From positions 5,352,607-5,416,606 of the forward strand of contig CM077834.1 in the NCBI GenBank assembly GCA_039720395.1: a stretch of DNA of 64,000 bases, written 5' to 3'. Below are positions 59,529-64,000 of this stretch, one piece after another. The notes under the pieces are model-generated. The model was not told the DNA's origin. It worked only from the letters and a program-made list of their open reading frames with translations, and did not search any database. How positions within the stretch are numbered: position 1 is the stretch's first letter; every line of letters starts with the position of its first letter. Origin of the DNA: Liquidambar formosana (taxonomy: Eukaryota; Streptophyta; Magnoliopsida; Saxifragales; Altingiaceae). Made by a program: the position numbers and the translations under genes.

Positions 59529-60709
59529 CATCATACATTCATACTATACATTATTGGATGGCATTGGCAACCTGCCCGGTTGCTCATATGACAAACCAAC
59601 AGATGCTTTGTTGTTCCTTCTTTCCACGACTAGAGAACGGGTGTTAATATTGATTGGTCCTCTTACACATGCTACTGGCAACCACAAGATGGGTAAAGAA
59701 GATGATTGATTCAAAAATTCATGAATAATGAATATCAATGGTATCTAGAAGTCACAGGAACAATATAATGATCTTTCATTAGGGTTTGGGAAGATTTGGA
59801 GAGAGTTAAGAGTGGGAATTTTGTACTAGTGGCACTCTCATAATCTGTCAGCCAAGTAGATAGGTACCGGATGGGCACAATTGTCATTTAATAAGTCAAT
59901 TAAAGGGTATTTTTGCTATTTTATGGTTAATAACATTCAATTAGTGAGGCCAAAGGTTTGGATCCCTGTTGGCCAGAAATAAAAATGAAATTAAAAATAA
60001 AATAATTTTTTAACAGACATTTATATGCTCAACAAGACATAAATATAGGAAAGAAATAAAAAGCACTCATACAATCCTTAACCAACACTTCGTCTATGTA
60101 ATAACCAAGTCAAACTAAAAGATGGTTTAGCATTGCTAGTGTTGATATAATGGTAAACATGAACGATGAGCTTCTAAAATCCATAGAAAAAAAATAAAAA
60201 ATAAAATCATGATATTTCGCTCATATCTTTTCGACACATTTACATTCGTGCTATCACCCCAAATGATTTTTACTTTGGGATCAGGTTATACATTTAACGG
60301 GTGTCTCATCCCACCCTAATAGATTACCAAGTGGAAAAGTATGGAGAGGAGAAAAGGAGTCCCAAATTCTCTGAGATTCTTCCTTCATGAGAGCAACATG
60401 CTGAAATACCAGGTGCCAAAACTAGCCCTCGTTGCAGATTTTTTTGGCTTTCCATATGTTGAGCAGACCACAAGGTCAGGGTTCAAGAGTTCTTTGATTG
60501 ACATATTTCTTTTGCATCCTTCGAGCAAGGACAAAGGGATCAAGTCAGGAATGTGTCCAAGAATACCTAAGCATTTAGCCATGTAAGTTAATTCTTTCTC
60601 AGTTTCTCCCAGCCTGCCTGAGTATTCGAAGAAGACAAATCAACTTGCTAGGGGCAAGAGCTAACTTCAAGATTACAGAGTGCTGAGCCTGTCTTGCCAA
60701 TTTTAGAAC
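59529..60709. other. Intergenic spacer between convergent genes
   Basis: No gene supported. A 63-codon and an 81-codon open frame (59518-59709, 60341-60586) match nothing I know. The right end should include the 3' UTR of the CRM-domain gene. Confidence 0.5.
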
Positions 60710-63111
60710 CTAAGTAATCACAGATCTCATTATAACACCTGTAGATCTGTCAGTTCCACCTACTGGACTGGAGTCCTGTTCCTGATCTTTCTTCCCCCTC
60801 CAGAGTATAATCTGCTCATCCTTGAATAAGATAGGGACACAAGGTACCAAATCCTGTTTTGATAGCCAGATATTAATAAAACCAGAACAAAACCAGAACA
60901 ATAAGTTTGAATTAGAAACTCAAAGTAGACATCATCAGAAAGCCTGAGAAAATTAGGAGCTCATGTCAAGTAAAAGACTCGTACCCTTAGCTTGACGCCT
61001 ATCTTTTTGCAGTCACTGGTACCCACGTGGGTGCAGTCTAGTCTCACAACTTCTTCAATCGTAAAGGCCTCCCTCACTCTCTCTACCACATTCACATACA
61101 CACCATTCCTGGCTGAAAATATATGCAGCATTCAGCATCTCAATGTCAGTGCAATCATGCAACTATGCCACTTATTACTCACTATCAAAAGTTATTAAGA
61201 CAAAAGACTATCAGTAGGTCATCGCAAGCCTCCAAGAGTTGAGTTTACTTACTGAGTTTCATCAGAGGGGGAGCAGTTCAGTCCTCTGTTTCTCATTTCC
61301 TTCGTTTCTTCAAATGTTAGGCCATCAGCAACATTCTTCACAACCTTTGGATATATTGGCGCATAGGGCTTCCACAGCATCAGAGGAATAAGTGGTCTGT
61401 TCTTGGGATCATAATTTCGACCCCGGTATAAAAGAAGGATATTTATGTTCCGGTAGATTATCTTTCCACCAGATTTGTCCTACAGAGTACACTACTACCT
61501 ACATCAGCCTAATAAATTCTGAAATACCAAATGAGGAGACGTAATAAATTTATTGATGGGTATTGTCTTGAGCTTAAACCTCAAGGTGGAAGCAAACATT
61601 GTCCATGTCAAGAGTGGGCACCCCCAAGCACTTTATCCTTACAGCTTCTGCCCTCTTCCAATGGTTATGGATGTCATCCAAAATGTTGTGTGTAACTCCC
61701 CCCTTCCCTAACACGAAGCAAATATATCATATCGCTACTATTTACCAACAACAAAAACCTAAACCTATTGCAATTTGTGATATAATTGTGCACTTGTTCC
61801 CAGGTCTACAAGTACATAAGCAGGTATAGTATAAATTGGTATCTCAAGACCAATTTGCCACTATGTCACCAATAATGCACGGTGATGGAGTTAGGCAGGT
61901 TGAACTAAGTCACAAATACATGCACACTGCAAATACCGTTATTCAGTTGTTTGGACAGCATTTACTTAAGATTCCCATATGACTATATGAGTACTACTTA
62001 CGTCACTAGTTTCAAACTTCAAATTGTATGAATATTGGCGTTCACGCCTATAAGCTACTGAAAAAAGAGAGCCGATCATACACATTTGCGAAGGGCATAG
62101 ACACAACAAATATATCTGTACAAGGGGATCAAGTGGGTAACTTTATAGCAATCGGTAAGATTGGGGCCTCAATCAACTGCTAATTCCATGCGCAAAATCT
62201 AGAAAAGTTCGGTAAAAACAAATGGCCATCTCAATATTGACTATTCTTCAATTTCTCTTAATCATTGGTGCTGAAAATCCAAATCACATGCAATGAAAGG
62301 TCATACAATACACACACTCTTATAGAGAAGGGAAGAGAAAGAACCACTGGTTCTCCTATTTCTTCTCTCTTTTAACCATTTGTGCTTAAAACTCATATTG
62401 CATACAATGCAGATCATAGATACAATTCTGATGCATCGACAATCGAAATTGAAGACCCAAATTTACTGATATTGTCATTCACCAAATTAAATTCAAATGA
62501 CCCTTACACACACACACACACAAAAACAGAGACGCCCAAATACACACACACACACACACACACAAAGAGGACGTACCCAGATTGATTTGGCGACCGCAAT
62601 CGCTATGCCGATACCGTTCCACGAGCTCCGCAACTTCCTCTTCCGAAAGCGGGTCACCGAGCACTGCCTTCCGTTCTTCCGCCACCGTGGCCGGGTCCAC
62701 TGTCTGTTCGGCCGGGGCACACGTCCCTGTCCATCTTCGGTCGAGCCGGCCCGGTCCAAACGGAGAGAACCTAGGTGGTTCACGAAACGAGATCGGCTCG
62801 GCCGACGGGTTGGTCTCGGAGTAGGAGTATCTGAAGTCGAAGGGGAGGTCCGACTTGATTGGGAGCTTCACGTCAGGCTTGGAAGCTGGAGGTTTCTTGT
62901 GGGTTTTGGTTTTGGTTTTCTTGGGGTTTAGGGTTTTGGAAGTAGGGGAAAATGGAGGGTCGTAAATATCTTCAGATGAAGATTGAGTTAGAAAACGAGA
63001 GGGACAGAGGAGGGGCAGCACTGCTGGGTTTAGGGTCAGGGTTTGGTAAGTTGAGCGACGCCATGAGAAGAGCTTCAGCATTGGCGGAAGGGAATTTGTT
63101 GCTAGTGGCAC
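60710..63111 (-). CDS. Mitochondrial CAF-like CRM-domain splicing factor (mCSF1-like), one-base frameshift
   Basis: RNA-binding cofactor for group II intron splicing, most like mitochondrial CAF proteins (Arabidopsis At4g31010, mCSF1). Exons on the minus strand: 63111-62577, 61707-61580, 61479-61253, 61112-60985, 60853-60710. All are GT-AG. The Arg/Ser-rich start (MLKLFSWRRSTYQ, in-frame second ATG at 63081) looks like a mitochondrial presequence. The conserved linker FSPFGPGRLDRRWTG, the first CRM (VAELVERYRHSDCGRQINLG, then GVTHNILDDIHNHW, then KIIYRNINILLLYRGRNY) and the second (NGVYVNVVERVREAF to LVPCVPILFKDEQIILWRG) follow. The exons sum to 1162 nt, one more than a whole number of codons. 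The extra base lies in a run of five G (plus strand) at about 61267-61271. With four, it gives 386 aa. Confidence 0.88.
62505..62566. repeat. (CA)n microsatellites next to a splice donor
   Basis: Two CA tracts (about 62507-62522, 62540-62563) lie in intron 1 of the CRM-domain gene. On the minus strand the nearer TG tract starts about 12 nt after the donor GTACGT. Confidence 0.85.
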
Positions 63112-64000
63112 TCTCAGACTGTATCAACTGAGAAGTGAAGTGGAGGATCGGTGGGCACAATCATAATTTCATCAAAGGGCATTTTCGTGATTATATGGCA
63201 TGTTCATGGCAATGGCTTTGTAAGGAGGAGGTGTGGGTTTCGAACATTGGACCTAGCAACAGTCCCTCTGTATTTTTGCAACCAAAAAAAAAAAAAAAAA
63301 ATGGAGTACAGTAATACGGAGTAATTATTTCAGGATTTCCACTCCCCCACCCCTTCAAGTAGGTCTATTTGAAGGTAGTGTGCGGATCAACTTTAATCAG
63401 GCCATGACTAAATGTAGGCATAGGACCATGCATTGGTCAATTCCAACTTTGATTAGGCTTAGGGCAAAGCTTTCAAACCAACCTTTGTTAGATTCCACAT
63501 TGAGCATCAGACTTCTGTATATCTTCATGCACTCAAATATTCAACCAAAATCTCCATTCAAGGTCGTAAAAATAATCTCAATTTCAAAGTGAAGGAGAAG
63601 GTTATCAGGCGGAAGCTGCACAAGGAGGTTTTGAGGTCGAGGCTGAGGCAGAGGCGAAGGCATCAAGTTGTGAGCCTTGTACTTATATATTAAGACCTCT
63701 TCTATTAATGAATCAGTATTGCTTTTCTGATGCTGAAGGAAATTAGAGAGGAACGTAGAATGAAGAAAAAAAACTAAAGAAGAGACTCAAAAATTAATTT
63801 GACAGGCCGAATAGAATGCATTTGCTACAAATCGATAACCATACTTTAACATGCACACATGAAGGGAAGAAATTTTCTTCTTTTTTAACCTTATTAGAAT
63901 ATCGATCTAATGCACACATGAGAAAACTAGATCAATTACGTTCAATGAGCTGCAAGTAAACTCGAATATGGATTTGAAATCGAACGAGATGGTCAAATAA
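63112..64000 (-). other. 5' flank of the CRM-domain gene
   Basis: The promoter and 5' UTR should lie here. I see a poly-A run near 63283-63300 and small direct repeats but no certain promoter box and no other gene. Confidence 0.4.

Noticed and set aside
60341..60586. 81-codon frame between the two convergent genes
   Set aside because: No recognisable domain, no splice context, and it is matched by an antisense frame of similar length.
62497..62931. 144-codon plus-strand frame
   Set aside because: Antisense to exon 1 of the CRM-domain gene, which has clear family motifs and splice sites.

Overview
This is nuclear DNA from a flowering plant, most likely a eudicot. It is AT-rich, its genes have GT-AG introns, and it holds CC-NB-ARC disease-resistance genes, a plant purple acid phosphatase, a plant-specific CRM-domain organelle splicing factor and many plant transposon families (MULE, hAT, Tourist, Stowaway, Helitron, SINE, TRIM, solo LTRs). 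I cannot name the species.

The left three quarters (about 1-53,000) is a tandemly duplicated resistance locus. Three minus-strand paralogues (7842-9641, 19819-21843, 35298-37127) encode an RPS2/RPS5-type coiled coil, one NB-ARC domain, and then a second, degenerate NB-ARC in place of leucine-rich repeats. Each has the same AUG-free 5' leader split by two introns. Blocks matching the upstream region of the purple acid phosphatase (PAP) gene alternate with these genes: about 1950-4551, 31725-34525, and the complete copy at 49445-53064. The first two end inside PAP exon 1, so resistance gene plus PAP 5' region was probably the duplicated unit. A different CNL of RPM1/RPP13 type at 13064-16688 is a pseudogene with a nonsense codon, frameshifts and a solo LTR.

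Transposons landed in single copies of the duplicated unit. The sister copies therefore serve as empty sites, which fixes element ends and target-site duplications to the base in many cases. The clearest case is the leader intron of the third resistance gene. It grew from about 1.05 kb to about 7.5 kb through a Stowaway MITE, a 4.66-kb MULE carrying a Helitron, and a 1.46-kb MULE with TIRs of about 400 bp.

The right end (53-64 kb) is more ordinary. A five-exon PAP18-like gene on the plus strand faces a five-exon mitochondrial CAF/mCSF1-like CRM-domain gene on the minus strand, with a probable 1.34-kb solo LTR between them. Each gene carries exactly one extra base relative to an otherwise perfect reading frame. 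Either both are recent lesions or the assembly has small indel errors. The remaining long stretches are AT-rich spacer with simple repeats and no gene I can support.
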